Positions 22,833 through 34,900 of a stretch of DNA of 64,000 bases are shown piece by piece. Each line of letters starts with the position of its first letter. Position 1 is the stretch's first letter. This stretch comes from Saccharina japonica. Its lineage: Eukaryota > Sar > Phaeophyceae > Laminariales > Laminariaceae. Below the pieces are notes generated by a model. The model did not search any database and was not told where the DNA came from. It saw nothing but the letters and a program-made list of their open reading frames with translations. A program made the translations under genes and the position numbers. Where the stretch lies: the NCBI GenBank assembly GCA_008828725.1, contig MEHQ01004270.1, positions 186,001 through 250,000 of the forward strand. Reading direction: 5' to 3'.

Positions 22833-25108
22833 CTCGGATCCCTACAATGCCGGGACGGAGCACGCTGGGTTTTCACCAACCTGGGAGATATTGCTTGCAC
22901 CGGGCAAGAAGCGCCTGTGCGGTGTTGAGCGAGTCGCATGAAGAGTGAGCTGCATCCTACTATTAATAAGAACCCCGTGTGAGACCGACTTACATATGGA
23001 CGACAGCCTCCAATGGACTGATTTGATTTTATGGTGTGGCCACTTCCAGAGAAAGCAATGGATATACTATGTACCTGCCATGTAGGTTCCTAGTCATGAC
23101 ACACTGCGTGATACAGATAACTCTCCTTCTGCGGAATTAAGGTTCTTCGCCCCCTACAAATGATTTAATTCGACCTCCAGCCGTGGTGACCGCCAAACAA
23201 AACAAAACAAAATGGTACCTTGGTTGTCTAGCTCACGCAGCGAGAGGCGTGTTTTACAGTGTCGTCGCCAACATACGCCAACCCAACCAATATATACAAG
23301 GCTTTGCTTTGGAGGGGTTGTAAGATGGGAGTTGATTCTTGCACGAACAAAATTTGCTTGTAGTTGGGTTTGGACTAGTCCGCCAAAAATTGCAGTTGCA
23401 TGGGGGAATAGTGTGGCCAGAATGAGTTACAATTTTACAGTACTTTGAAAGCTAGCCTACATCAAACCGTCCAAACGCGGGCGACGAAAGATAAGTATAG
23501 TAGTAAGGTTGTGCCCCCCCCATACGCAGTACCTCGGCAGTAGCAAAGCAGCAACACACAATACAGAGCGGCAGCCGATATGCTGTGGTCTATGCTGGTC
23601 CATGGACGAGTCGACAATGTGTACCTGCTTTTTTCATCAGACCCGAAGATACAACGAAGACGCTCTGCACTCGTACATAGGGGCGGTGTACGTATTGTAT
23701 GATACTCGTACTCCGGGACGTACTTCGTACGGGTACGACTTGTGTACTTTCTTGGAGCATTTTTCTCAGAGGATTTCCCGTGAATTTCATGTAAAATAGA
23801 TTTAAAAAGAACGTGCCTCTTGCGCAGACGGGAAATGCAAAAAACAGCAAGCTATTCACCGGGCAAGTAACTGCGCTAAAGCTCTACCTGGTGGTCTGTG
23901 ATCTGTACAGCAGCACACAGTGATACACGGGTTGTTCCGTGTCCCCGCAGACCGCAGACACACTTCTTCCGCCTGGGCTACCGTCGCAGAAGCCGAGTGA
24001 GTACTGCTTGCTCTGCTGCAGTACAGCAGCACATTATGATGAGCTCTGCCTGTCTGTATAATGATGTCTCTCTCTACGCGCATAAAAACCCGGCTGTACA
24101 GCAGCAGTACATCATGAGCTCTTCTATTTGATAGTCTGTATGCTGGTGTCTCTCCCTGGTGCTGTACAAATGCCGGTCGTCGAGCAATTCCGTTATGGTG
24201 GTTGCGTACCAGAGCGCCCGCTGCTTCCGCCCGTTGCTGCTGCTGCTGCATGTAGCTCCCGCGCCCGCAGCCACATTGCTTAGGCATGCGCTATCGCAGC
24301 AGTTGATCGTGTGCTCCTGGTGTACATCTGAATCATCAGCTCTGTCTGATGACCTGTATGACGATGTCCCCGGCAAAGCAGTTAGTTGGCGGCGAAGCTG
24401 CTGCTGTATAAATGCCGGTGGAACGTTGTCGTCTCACAAGCTCAGTGTCGTCGTTGCTGACAAACTAAACTACAGTCGTGCTGCTGCCAGCAAAAAATGA
24501 AAAGCAAAAAGACATTTCGAAGAGCTGTCTGTCCATCGAAAGTTGGGCCGTTTGTCACGAACGTTGGGCCGTTTGTCACGAAGAAGAACTGTCTAATGGT
24601 CCACTCACAACTAACGACCGACCCGGGTCTACCTATTGGTATAGGTATTTAAATAATATAGGGCGGGGGGCTGGACCTTAAGATGGAGAATGGCGACGGC
24701 ATTGCTGAGAGAACTGTTGGGAATATTTAAGGGGAGGGGGGTATATTCCGGAGGAAGGAGCGTTGGGTAACATCCGGGGCGGCAGAATGTGGAGGGATTC
24801 GACGTTGGGGCAAGCGACACACTTCCGGGAAGAGTGGAATGGCAGCAATTGGAGGGGAGGGGAGCTCCGGGGATAGGTATTGGAAGGGGCGTTTAGGCTG
24901 GCAGCCAGACTGAGCTACAATTAATTGACGCGATGATAGGTGGGTCGACAGTTCTGGCGGCGATCGGGGCACGTGACCCCGCTAGGTAGAGGGAGAGGGG
25001 AAGGCGTTGACAGGCATCATCCTCCTTCGGACAGGAGAACCAGCTGGCAGAAAGGACGAACCGAAGAAGGCGTGGATAGGCTTAAGGCCAGGTTCGGGAT
25101 GTAATGAG
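22833..25108 (+). repeat. 2.28 kb direct duplication, copy 2
   Basis: Near-identical partner of 19531-21805. At its right edge it continues into unique sequence (CAGACCAAGGAAACATGG), whereas copy 1 jumps into the GTCCCGTACG segment, so copy 2 probably keeps the ancestral right flank. One extra T (GGCGTTGACAGG against GGCGTGACAGG) is the only difference I found. Confidence 0.95.
22961..22968. other. TATTAATA scar-like insertion (duplicated copy)
   Basis: Duplicate of the site at 19659-19666, so it is not an independent event. Confidence 0.7.
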
Positions 25109-28100
25109 CAGACCAAGGAAACATGGTGAGGCGTGCTGGTAATAACTCAGGAGGCGGAATAGAGGGGGTATGAGGAGGCACCCAAGACGCAAAGGGCAGG
25201 GGAGATTATTAGCGAGCAGTTCGGAAGTGTCAAGGGGACCGGGGTGCCCGAGGGACGAGGGTGCCCGCGTAACGGACATTGATGGCCTTCTTGAGTGGTG
25301 GAAGATGAAGGGCTTGGGCCTGAGGGCAAGCTACGCACTGCCTGGATAGTGCAGCGGCAACAGTCCGAGGGAGAGGGCGGCGGCGGCGGTGGAGATTGGA
25401 GAGGGGGCTGCGGGGGGATTGACTCACCCAGGCACAGGAGGAGTCAGGTGGGCATCGATGTGGGTATCCATCAGGGGCAACATCTGGCCAAAACACGAAG
25501 GTACGTACGCAGAATAGCTGGATAGGGTATGGGATAGGTTTCGACGTCCAAATAGAGGCCAGTGCAGGAGATTGAGGTGCTGGCGAGAGGGAAGAGGAGG
25601 GCAGACGGAGTTGTAGTGGGTGAGGGTCAGAAGGGGGAGAGGCGAAGAAGCTCCTGGGGGAGCTGTTCGGAATAATCCAGGCGAGGGAGCCGCGAGAGGA
25701 ACGGATGCTATGTATGCGACTTCCGGAGCGAGGGGATGTGAAGGTCTTACATGTTGGGACATGCAGAGTTTTGCCGGAAACCCAACAAGCAAGAAGCCGG
25801 AGGGGGGGGGTGAAGTGGGTGGGGAAGGCCAGGGAAGGAGAGCGAAACTGGATCTAGAGGAGCGTGCTCTAGATTCTAGAAAAATAGGGGCGGGGTAGAC
25901 CAAGCTATTGGGGAGTGGGGCGCATTAATCTGCTATAGGACTCCTGAGCCAAACACCGCTACGAAATTTCAGTAGAATATCGACAGTGTATCTTACCACC
26001 CCAATAGGCGACAGTAGATCCCGTGTATTCCCTTGACTAGACCTACGCGGGAAGGGGGCGTTTCTCGCGGTTCTCGCATTCGCCCGTTTTCCTAATGTTT
26101 TGTATTCTCCTTTTGCGTTTCGCTTCCAGCCAGTGCTGGCGGGCAGCCGTTTTAGCAATACCAACAAACACCGCCTATGCCTGAAAGTAGTACTCACTTG
26201 ACACCCGCTGGTGAGTTGTTTGTTTTTTTCCGGGTTTTCAGTTTTCAGACATTGTATGTGTAGCCGATGTGACTGACGCTTCGTTTCATAACAACAATTG
26301 TGACATGATGCGAACGACTCTGGCCGAAAAAAAACATAATACCAGTTCCGACTCTGACGTGAACATCAAACGGGTATACTATTTACGGCCAGGAGGTTAA
26401 TATTTACCCTTTCGGTACATGAGAGCGGAAAAGTGACTTGCCGGACAGAAATGGCAATTACTGTGCAGCATCGGCCACTGCTTGGTTGAGGGGGGAAGTT
26501 TAGTGTGACCCAAATAAAATAATGAAAATAGTGTTGCACGCCACGAGCGCAGCTAGGTTTAGTTGAACCGGTGCGCGATGTACCTTACAATGAGAGATTG
26601 ATGTGACAAAAATAAAGCTGGAATTCATCTTTCGGCGAAATCTCTGGGCCCCGAAAACGCTAAAGAGGATGCGAATCAGGGCGAACATAAAAAGTCAGTG
26701 CAGTAGGGTTTGGAGGCAGCCGATCAATTATGCATCGCTCTGCCTGCGAGCGAGCATAGTTACCAGAGGTTAGGCTTTCGCGCTTAACTTTAAGAGTAGT
26801 ACTACGTGTTGGATTGCGCATTTTTCATATTTACAACCGTTTTTCGGGCTAAGGGTCGATCTTAACGATACGTGCTCTTTCGTTTTTTCCCCCTGAAATT
26901 TCGGTGTTTACTAAAATGGGTTCTAAACGAGTACGAGCTTCAGCTGCCTCGCTAATAATCGTCCACCAGGCACAAAACCGTCACTACAGCAGCAGCGCTC
27001 TCGGTAACCATCCGTGTGGTGGTTCCACTGCGGTCGGCCTGGCTCGTAGGCAGGTATCGGTGCCTCGGAGAGTGGAATCCATCACCAACTCGTCGCGCTA
27101 CGACGCCCAACGCTACAAAGGCTTGAGCTACAGCCCTCCGCGAGCTCGGTCGGTCGGGCACCTCGGTGCGGTCACTGTGTCAACTCGATTGTGAGAGCTC
27201 AGAAATATTTTGCGCCTTCTACGCTCGGCCATGGCCTCTAAAGGACCTTGGGGACAAGCCTGGCCAGCCTTGTGTGTTCGTGAGGGGTGGCACGGCTAGC
27301 ACGGTCGGGCTGCCCGATCCTCCTCACCCGGACCAGAAATTTACGGGAATACCAGAAAACTTAGAGGCCACTTTTTTCGGGGATGAAGTTTTTCTGGTAA
27401 AACCAGAAAAAAAACAGAAAAACCCAGAAATTTCTGAAAAAACCCGAAATCCACTCCTCGTTATCATCGACCCTAAGTAATATCAATACCAGGTACTACT
27501 GTCGTCGGTAAAGTAGTCACTGTTATAAACAAACACCTGCCAAGCCCATAAGCACAGGCAGCTGACAAGCTGGATACCAGTCGCTCTCCCCTAAGGATAA
27601 TATGTATTGCTGGCAATATACGTCACACGAAACGTCGACCATGAACCCCCTCGACTTTCCGACATCGATGACAATATCAATATAATCGGTTCAATTTATG
27701 CAGACTACATCGGCTACGATTCACACCTCGACCTGCTGTCTAGTCGTATATATATATATATATATATACCGCTGCTCTGCTGTGTTACAGGCGCACCCTA
27801 CGCTCGAACGGACGTCAACAACGCTTCCGCAACACTCAACGACCCTACCCCGATCCTACCCCAACCCTACCGCGTATACCCTAAACGATACCAGGTACAC
27901 CGTAAAGCCCAAGACTTACGTTCCAAGTTCCAAGGGTGGGTGTTGCGGCAAAAAAAGTACGAGCGTAAACCGTTTGACGTTGAATATAGTGAATATAGGG
28001 GGGGGGGGGACGCAATTCGGACGGCCTTCGTGAACGGCAACGGAAACATTGAAAGGCGTCACTATAGGGGGTTCAAAATACTGGGGATGTCTAGTACATT

Positions 28101-28129
28101 GGGATGCGTTTCTCACAGGAGGCCAGCCA
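25109..28129. other. No gene recognised
   Basis: 25109-25920 is purine-rich on the + strand; beyond that composition becomes balanced. A 27340-27470 stretch repeats CCAGAAA/AACCCAGAAA motifs, and (TA)n occurs near 27750-27770. Several ORFs of 90-250 codons are open, but none shows a recognisable domain and the longest (27607-28374) runs into the GGGTC array. Confidence 0.45.
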
Positions 28130-29090
28130 CTGTAATTTTCAGGGACATTCGCGGGTCAGGAGATGTCCAAACATTCACGGGTTCGGTCGAGTCGGGCCAA
28201 GAGGTGATGAAAATCTCACGGGTCGGGTCAGGTCCCGCTAACTCTCACGGGCCAGCAAGGGTCGGGTCGAGAGGTGTTCAAATATCGCAGGTCGGGTCGG
28301 GTCGGGTCATTTTTTCAAATCTCCTGGATTGGGCCAGTTTGGGTCAGGTCGGGTCAGGTCGGGTCAAGGGGTGATGAAAATACCACGGGTCGGGTCACGT
28401 CATGACCCGCGACAAACGGGTCACTCGCGGGTCGGGCCAGTATCGCCCGTGAGTTGTTTTCTGCTGACCCGTGGGTCGGACCCGCGCATCCGGCCCGCGG
28501 ATCCGACACGTCAAAAACGCCCGAAGGCTTCTCTCGTACAATTACTCAACAATACCATGCTCCTTTGGTATTGCATTAAAACATTAAAATACCGCAAAAT
28601 CTATTTACCCATGTCTGCATCCATTCAATACCACCACAACCAGGCCACATACATATATCACAGCGGGTACAAAATGAAAACTTCTGGACGTAATTTTTGC
28701 ATTGTCGACCCACACGCCGGATTCGCGGGTCGAACCCGCGGGTCGGGGTATATGGTCTCGCGGGGTTAGGTGACCCGACCCGCGACATGATCCGCATTTC
28801 ACGGGTCAATTAGAGCGTAGCGGGTCGCGTCCGGTTGCGTCAGGAGGTGTTAAAAATCTCGCGGGCCAAGTCGGGTCGGGTCGTGAGGTTTTCAAATATC
28901 ATGGGTCCGGTCGGGTCGGGTCTGGCCAGGAGGTTTTCAAATATCGCGGGTCGAGTCGGGTCGGTTCAAGACATCATGATTTTTTCGCGGGTCAGGTCGG
29001 GTCGGGTCAGCTAACCCGACCAAACCCGACTGGACCCGACTGGACCCGACTCGACCCGTGAGGTTTAACCTGACCTGCGAACAGCCATGG
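28130..29090. repeat. GGGTC-rich array with inverted ACCCG half
   Basis: Degenerate units of the type CGGGTCGGGTCARGAGGTG and TTCAAATATCNCGGGTCGGG repeat through 28140-28520 and 28780-29000. Around 29010-29060 the strand flips to AACCCGACCAAACCCGACTG, and the end reads GCGAACAGCCATGG. A mostly unique insert lies at 28545-28720. The right end resembles the terminus of the smaller element at 50691-50852, so this may be a larger hAT-like element with subterminal repeats; a matching left terminus is not visible. Confidence 0.6.
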
Positions 29091-29794
29091 TGGTTTTTCG
29101 CAAACGGTGCTTTTAGGTACGGGCTTACGTACGTACGTACGTACGTGGATGTGCGAAGGAACGCGTACTACTGTATCAGATCATGTATATATGACTCGAA
29201 TCCTATCCGAAAGGGACGAAGGAACTTTTCTGGAACGATTCAGGAAGTGCAGTAAGTCCCGTACCGTACAGAATAAGCCACAGGTTTACTGATGGGAGAC
29301 TGACAACGGCTACGCAAGACTACTCCTACGTGCCTGGACTTCAAATTGCAAAAACACATGTTCAAAATATGGAGATTTCTCTAAAATACGGTGCCGACTT
29401 GTTAATATTCACACAAAAATAGAAAAGGCACCTCAGCTGTGATCGAATATTTCGTCGAAGGCCGTCTTTGCTTTTTCCATTTTTCGGCAAGAGCGACAAC
29501 CGCTCTATATTTTTGTATGGTATCTGGTATATATCATACTTGTACGAGCTCGTACGGCTGGGGTGGGAATGATACGACACTCCGAGTCTGCCTCCCCATG
29601 TTTTTACCCTTGCCCCGCACTTCGTATGGTCGCCCCGCGTCGGCCACTCCTCCAGTTCAACCCAGACGAAGCACCCAACTGGCTGTGTGTCGCGCGGACT
29701 GAAAGCGCCCCGATCGAGGACCCGTCGGCCCTCACGACCCTCGTTGCACGATGCTATTCAGGTACGAGAAGGTACGAGTACTGCCTGTAAACTA

Positions 29795-29893
29795 TTACGG
29801 TGGACCATAGTAAATAGAACCCAATTTTGTTTGTAAAATTCTGTAAATATATAGAGGTTTGAGTATACCGTAGGTCCCATTTAGTATGCTCCC
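29795..29893. mobile_element. TTAC-MITE, right end lost
   Basis: TA|TTACGGTGGACCATAGTAAA at the left, interior through GTATACCGTAGGTCCCATTT, then divergent sequence. Confidence 0.75.
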
Positions 29894-30044
29894 TGTTTTT
29901 GCTGTGAGCTCTGCTACATATATATGCCCTCGTTGTACGAGCCTATCTGGTACTACAGTAGTTGTACAGGCGGCCAGACTCACCTGATGGACAACCGTGT
30001 GCCGGCTCGAAGTGAAGTAAATCAATTGGCCCCTTGCACCTCAC

Positions 30045-30240
30045 CCTCTCCCTGCCCCCGCCAGCCAAGCTAGCGGAAGCGGCGAAGAACCCTTGCTCCC
30101 GTTTTGATCAATGCCCACGAGCGACGACAGCATTGCTTTGGTCTCTTGCGTCCCATTCCCTTCCCCCGCGCCAGCCAAGGCAGCGGAAGCGGCCAAGAAC
30201 GCTTGCTCCAGTTTTGCTCAATGACCACGAGCGACGACAG
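30045..30240 (+). repeat. Tandem duplication of a ~100 bp unit
   Basis: CGCCAGCCAAGCTAGCGGAAGC ... CTTGCTCCCGTTTTGATCAA ... CACGAGCGACGACAGC recurs with few changes from about 30155. No function is inferred. Confidence 0.8.
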
Positions 30241-31368
30241 CCCGCGCATAGATCTAGCTTCGATCTACTGCTGCTGTAGCTTCGACTCTGATTCTACAGC
30301 CGCAGTACTGCTGTACGGGCTGTAGTAGCATGGTAGAGTGGTGTACAGCAGCAATGCAGCAGCAACAGAAGAAGACCATGACAATACACTGCAGAGGTTG
30401 CGCCGCGCCGCCATCTTGTCAAGTTCGCGCTTTAGCCGAGCGCGGGTCGGCGCGACGCGATAATAGGCCATGTAACCCTTATATCCAACGCCCTCCCACT
30501 GCATGTGTCAAGCACTGCAGTGGAAACAGCCGGTGCCGTCCAGCCCACGCGCGGCTGAGTACTGCCGTGCTGGACGGCTCGACTGCGTTGATGCAACTTG
30601 CTTTGACTGGAGGTTGCGCCGCCGTTTGGCCCTGAGGTCGTGCCGCATTCGTTTGGAACCTTCGAACCTACGCCGAAAAACGGGGTCGAAACAGGGCACA
30701 CCCACAAGCCACGGACACGGACGGATCCACCAAAGCACGGGCATTATCAAGATTATAATCACCAACACCATCGCCAACCACGCCGAAATCGTTCTACAGC
30801 TAGACGTACTCGTGCGGCTGTGTCGAGTCCTGAGCCCTAACTGGGCCCAGTACGTACGTAGACCTTCGTTCCCGCAAACAACAACAAGCGAACAAGACGA
30901 TAGCAAGCTCTGCATGCAACAGGCAACAAAGCGATCTCAATTGTTTAGAAAAAGCGTATGATGTGCCTATTGTAGTCTGTAGCCTCTGCTGTTGTGGTGA
31001 CGAGTCATCTGAGCGAAGAGGAGGTACTCATACAGCCTCGAGGAGTGGCGAGGAGACACCGTGACGACACATGAAACATGACAACATGACACACAAACTG
31101 ACAGAGTCAGTGTATTTTGAGCGTTTGAATAGGAACGCCTTCATAGTAAAACCAGGGATCAGGGGCTGAAAGCCGGTTTTTCTGCGAGAAAAGTCAGTCT
31201 GACTCCGCATGTTTGACGACGTACTCGTCTCTGCGCAAAACTACAGCAGCAGCAGTCATCCAACGAACGAGAGCTACAGCAGTGCTTACCCTCGCTCGAC
31301 GGTGTTGCAGCGGCACCTAGTCTTGGGCCAGACTAAGCAGGCGAGGCATTGAGCAAGTGCGACAGACC

Positions 31369-31989
31369 ATGCCGCCGCATTGCTTAGGTGGCCGGAGCAG
31401 CAGCGCAGCGACGACGGCAGCTGCTGCGAGACTGTGGAGAGTCTCAGCCGTCCTGTTCTTTTTGGGCTGCGTCGGCCAGAGAGGCAACGATGTGCAAGCG
31501 TTCGCCTTTGCGCCTCCTTCCTCGGCACGCCCTGCCCCCTCGGCCACCTCCTGCTCCGCCTCCTCTTCCGCCACTCTGCGCCGGAATGGAGGCGGGCTAG
31601 CAGCAGCGGCCTCCTCTTCGTCCGTACACCGTTTCGCCTCACGAGGGGTGGTTCGACGACAACAACAGGGACAGCAGGGGTGTTCTTACGCTGCTGCTCG
31701 AACATCGCCTCTCGCGGCATCAGCGGTATCACCACTACGCGCGGGAGCCGGGGACGATGGGTACGAAGGGGCTGGTGATGACCGAGCAAGAGAGGGGGGG
31801 AAAACAGGGAGGGAGACTAGTGGTGATAGCGGTGCGGAGGGAGAGGGTGGAGGTGGGGGGGAGGCAGGGGAGCCGGGTCTGGCGATGCCCGATATAGTCA
31901 ACCCCTTCAAAAAGGCCTTCGAGGCGGGCCAGAATTTGCGGGCCACTTTGGCGAATACGCTGGAGCAGATCACGGGAACTGCGAGTCCG
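31369..31989 (+). CDS. HCF173: HCF173-like gene, exon 1 (targeting peptide and linker)
   Basis: 207 codons from the ATG at 31369; an in-frame upstream GTG at 31357 is not used as start. It encodes a hydrophobic core (WRVSAVLFFLGCVG, 23-36), the VQA|FAF cleavage motif and a low-complexity Ser/Ala/Arg then Gly/Glu region. It ends in a more ordered piece, NPFKKAFEAGQNLRATLANT. Donor CCG|GTGAGT, phase 0. The whole presequence is on this exon, apart from the enzyme-like domain. Confidence 0.85.
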
Positions 31990-34900
31990 GTGAGTACGTA
32001 GAGCTCGACGAGACATGTTTGCTGCGTAGCGTTAACTGAGGGCCTTGCTTGGTTGTTGCTGTGTGGTGTGCTTGACCCCTCGTTTCTTGTTTCGACGAGC
32101 GAGGCTTCGATGCTGCTGCGTTGGATACAGCAGCAGTGCAGCAGCCGTAGAAGCTGAGCTGTTTGGACGAGCTTCCTCCCTCTCTCTCTCATGTATCATG
32201 ACACATTCTTGACTGACTGTACCTGTCTAATCTGTCCGTAAATGTAAGAATCGTTTGTATTCAATATTAATATAAAATATGTCGTTATATTTTCGGATGT
32301 ATCTGTATGCATCGTACCAGCAGTATATTACCTGCGACCCGCGACGTTGCTCGAGTCGAACGACGGAGGTTGGGGAGGGGGGTAGGTTGTAGGGTAAGTG
32401 TGAGGGAGAAGCAAGTGGCTGGGTGATTGTCTAAGTGGTCCTACGCCCGACTGCTTGCAATGACATTGCTGCTGCTGTGGCGTTGCAGTTGTGATGTCAT
32501 TCGTCGGTAGTCCTGTGCAGACTTCGACGGCGTGCTGCCTTGCCTGCCGATGACCGATGACCCCTCTGCTTGCAAACGTGGCCTTGTGTTGCGATTTGAA
32601 TGCAAGTCTGCGTGTGACAAGAGACAAGAGTACCGACGACTACGTACCATTGGTAGGCTTAGTATTGCAACCTCTCACGATGCCTTGGGATCATGATCTG
32701 TGGTTGCCCCCATTGCGACTGCTTTGGTTGTGCGATTTAAGCTCGTTTCCATGGTGAAAAACCGTCATTGTTCCCTAGACGGCTATGTGCACTCGTATTA
32801 CAGCAGTACGTAGAGCTTGGACGTATACGTATATGATACTGCAGGTACCAGGTACGAGGTACGAGTGATATTATATCGTCCTGTGTACCTGGTTCGACCT
32901 TTATTTTCAAATACTACAGCTGCGTTCTGTACCCGTGCAAAGACAAATAATCGGTACCTGGTACCTGTTAGGAGACTAGGCCTGTAGCTCTGTAGCCTGC
33001 ACAGCTAGCAGTAACCCATCGTCCGTATACTGCAGTAGCGATACTCATGGCTGACTTTGTATCAAGGGTGATCGAAATGTGCCCCCAGCACGCCTATACC
33101 AGAGAGTGGTGCACCCGTTCTCCCGTGGACATCACTAGACTACCGTACGTACAACACTAATACTGATGTACAGCAGCTCTCGTAACTCGTGGACTAACCC
33201 CACTATATACATACCACTCTGTCCCGAAATATAAGAACCTTTTTGATTTAATATTAATGTACAAAAGGTGCTTATATTTCGGGACAGAGTGGTACGTACA
33301 CTACTGCTGCAGAGAAAGAAAGGCGCAGCCTCTTTCAATATCGACAAAGTCCCCAGACTCAGCAATACTCCTATACCAGTTTTACTATACCAGGTACGCT
33401 CACGCACAGGGCTTTAAAGGAGCTCAGTGCACACTGGTGTACCCGGTATGCTCTCGTATGCTACAGACACTGCTGTACTCGTATGCTATGAAATACATAC
33501 AGCAGTATTTGAATAAAGCAGCAGTGCCCGCACTCGAACTCGTATACCAATACTCCTGTACTGCTTGTACTATTGCTATTAATACAACACACTGGACGGA
33601 AATGTAAGGACCGTTTAGTTGTTGGTTTTAATACGTCAACTTTCCTTAGACTTCCGTCCAGAACGGTACCAGTTGTAGCAGCAGCAGCAGTATGATAAAT
33701 ATACGAGGGTCTTAGTACGCACCAGCCTACAACACCGGCACTATAGCGGAAACCGGCACTACTCCGCACGCTACCGTAATCTGCTGTAGAATCCCATCTG
33801 TGCTAAACGATTCCACAGGCACTTACAGCTTACAGCGGGTAACCGGCACTATAGGGGGACCACTGGGGACCACTGCTCGTACTCTATTACGAGTATGGTA
33901 CGCATTATTACCTGCCATGGGCCATGGTACTACTCTGTCCCAAAAAATTAAAACAGCTTGTATTTTATATTAATGAACAAGCGGACCTTATATTTTGGAA
34001 CAGAGTGGTTGTATGTCACATCCTCCTGTTTTGTGGTTTCGGGTTGAGGATGGCCTGTGCTCCAAATACTTTCATATTTTAACATTTCCATAAAGACATG
34101 GTTTGCTGCTGCGATGGACAATCCTTCGCGATGTATAAACTAGTATACACCCGGGGTGGGAGAGAGGCCGTCGTCCCTCGGGGAGCTTTGCGTAGATCAG
34201 CAGACTAGAGTGCGACGTGCACGTTCATCAAATCCATACGAACCCGGGCTCAAGCATAAACACATTTACATTACCACGCCCTGTCTACGATTACTACTGA
34301 GAAAGCATGTCCACTCAGATCCTGTACGTAGATCAGCCCCGTGGGTTGTAGGTATGGATTGTGCAGATCCATGAAAACGATCTGTGTGATCTGTACAAAT
34401 GATCTGATCCGATTTAATGATACCGGTATTTCCGATGTGTGTGATATGTAATGTTGCTTCACAGTAAAACCTGAAGTACGTCACAGTGTCATAATGACTC
34501 AACGTGTACCTGGTACCAGTGTAGGCTGTTGACGTGAGATTGTAAGAGCCGTGTACGAGTACATTCTGCTATGTTGTTACGTGTAATACTAAACGACGTG
34601 CGTATTTCCAGACTATAATATGTTCGATAGTACTCATAGTATGCGACCCATAGCTGTACGTGCTGCTGTTTTTTCCTTCAACTGCAATAGTCTAGACCTG
34701 TGGCACAGACACTCTAACGTTGTGCCAGAAAGCTATTTTTACAGCAGTAGCGGCAGCAATATTTTCCTGTTTCCGCACTTTGTTTGAACAGATCACCGAT
34801 CCCCGCTTAAGTGTCTGACCTACAGTTTATTTCATGGCAGGTGGATCCCTGGCTTGAATGGTATGACCTAGCTCGGCCGGGAGCGTTAAACTCTCCACTA

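Larger units (their letters stand above)
29091..31368. other. Upstream flank of the HCF173-like gene; no other gene recognised
   Basis: Contains a palindromic ACGTACGTACGTACGTAC stretch (about 29125), a truncated TTAC-MITE (29795-29893), a tandem duplication (30045-30240) and CAG-rich patches. The last 150 bp before the ATG at 31369 are C/G-rich with no clear TATA box. A 29563-29790 ORF of mixed composition ends near a GT donor-like site but is unsupported. Confidence 0.45.

Noticed and set aside
20207..24500. ORFs perfectly conserved between two positions 3302 bp apart
   Set aside because: Conservation reflects the near-identical DNA duplication; all frames on both strands are equally conserved.
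28140..29060. GGGTC repeats as a telomere-like sequence
   Set aside because: The motif is degenerate, changes strand within the array and is bordered by ordinary sequence, so it is not a telomere tract.
32265..32272. A further TATTAATA copy
   Set aside because: It lies in the AT-rich loop of a CCACTCTGTCCC MITE, and sister copies have similar AATATTAAT interiors, so it is not counted as a scar.
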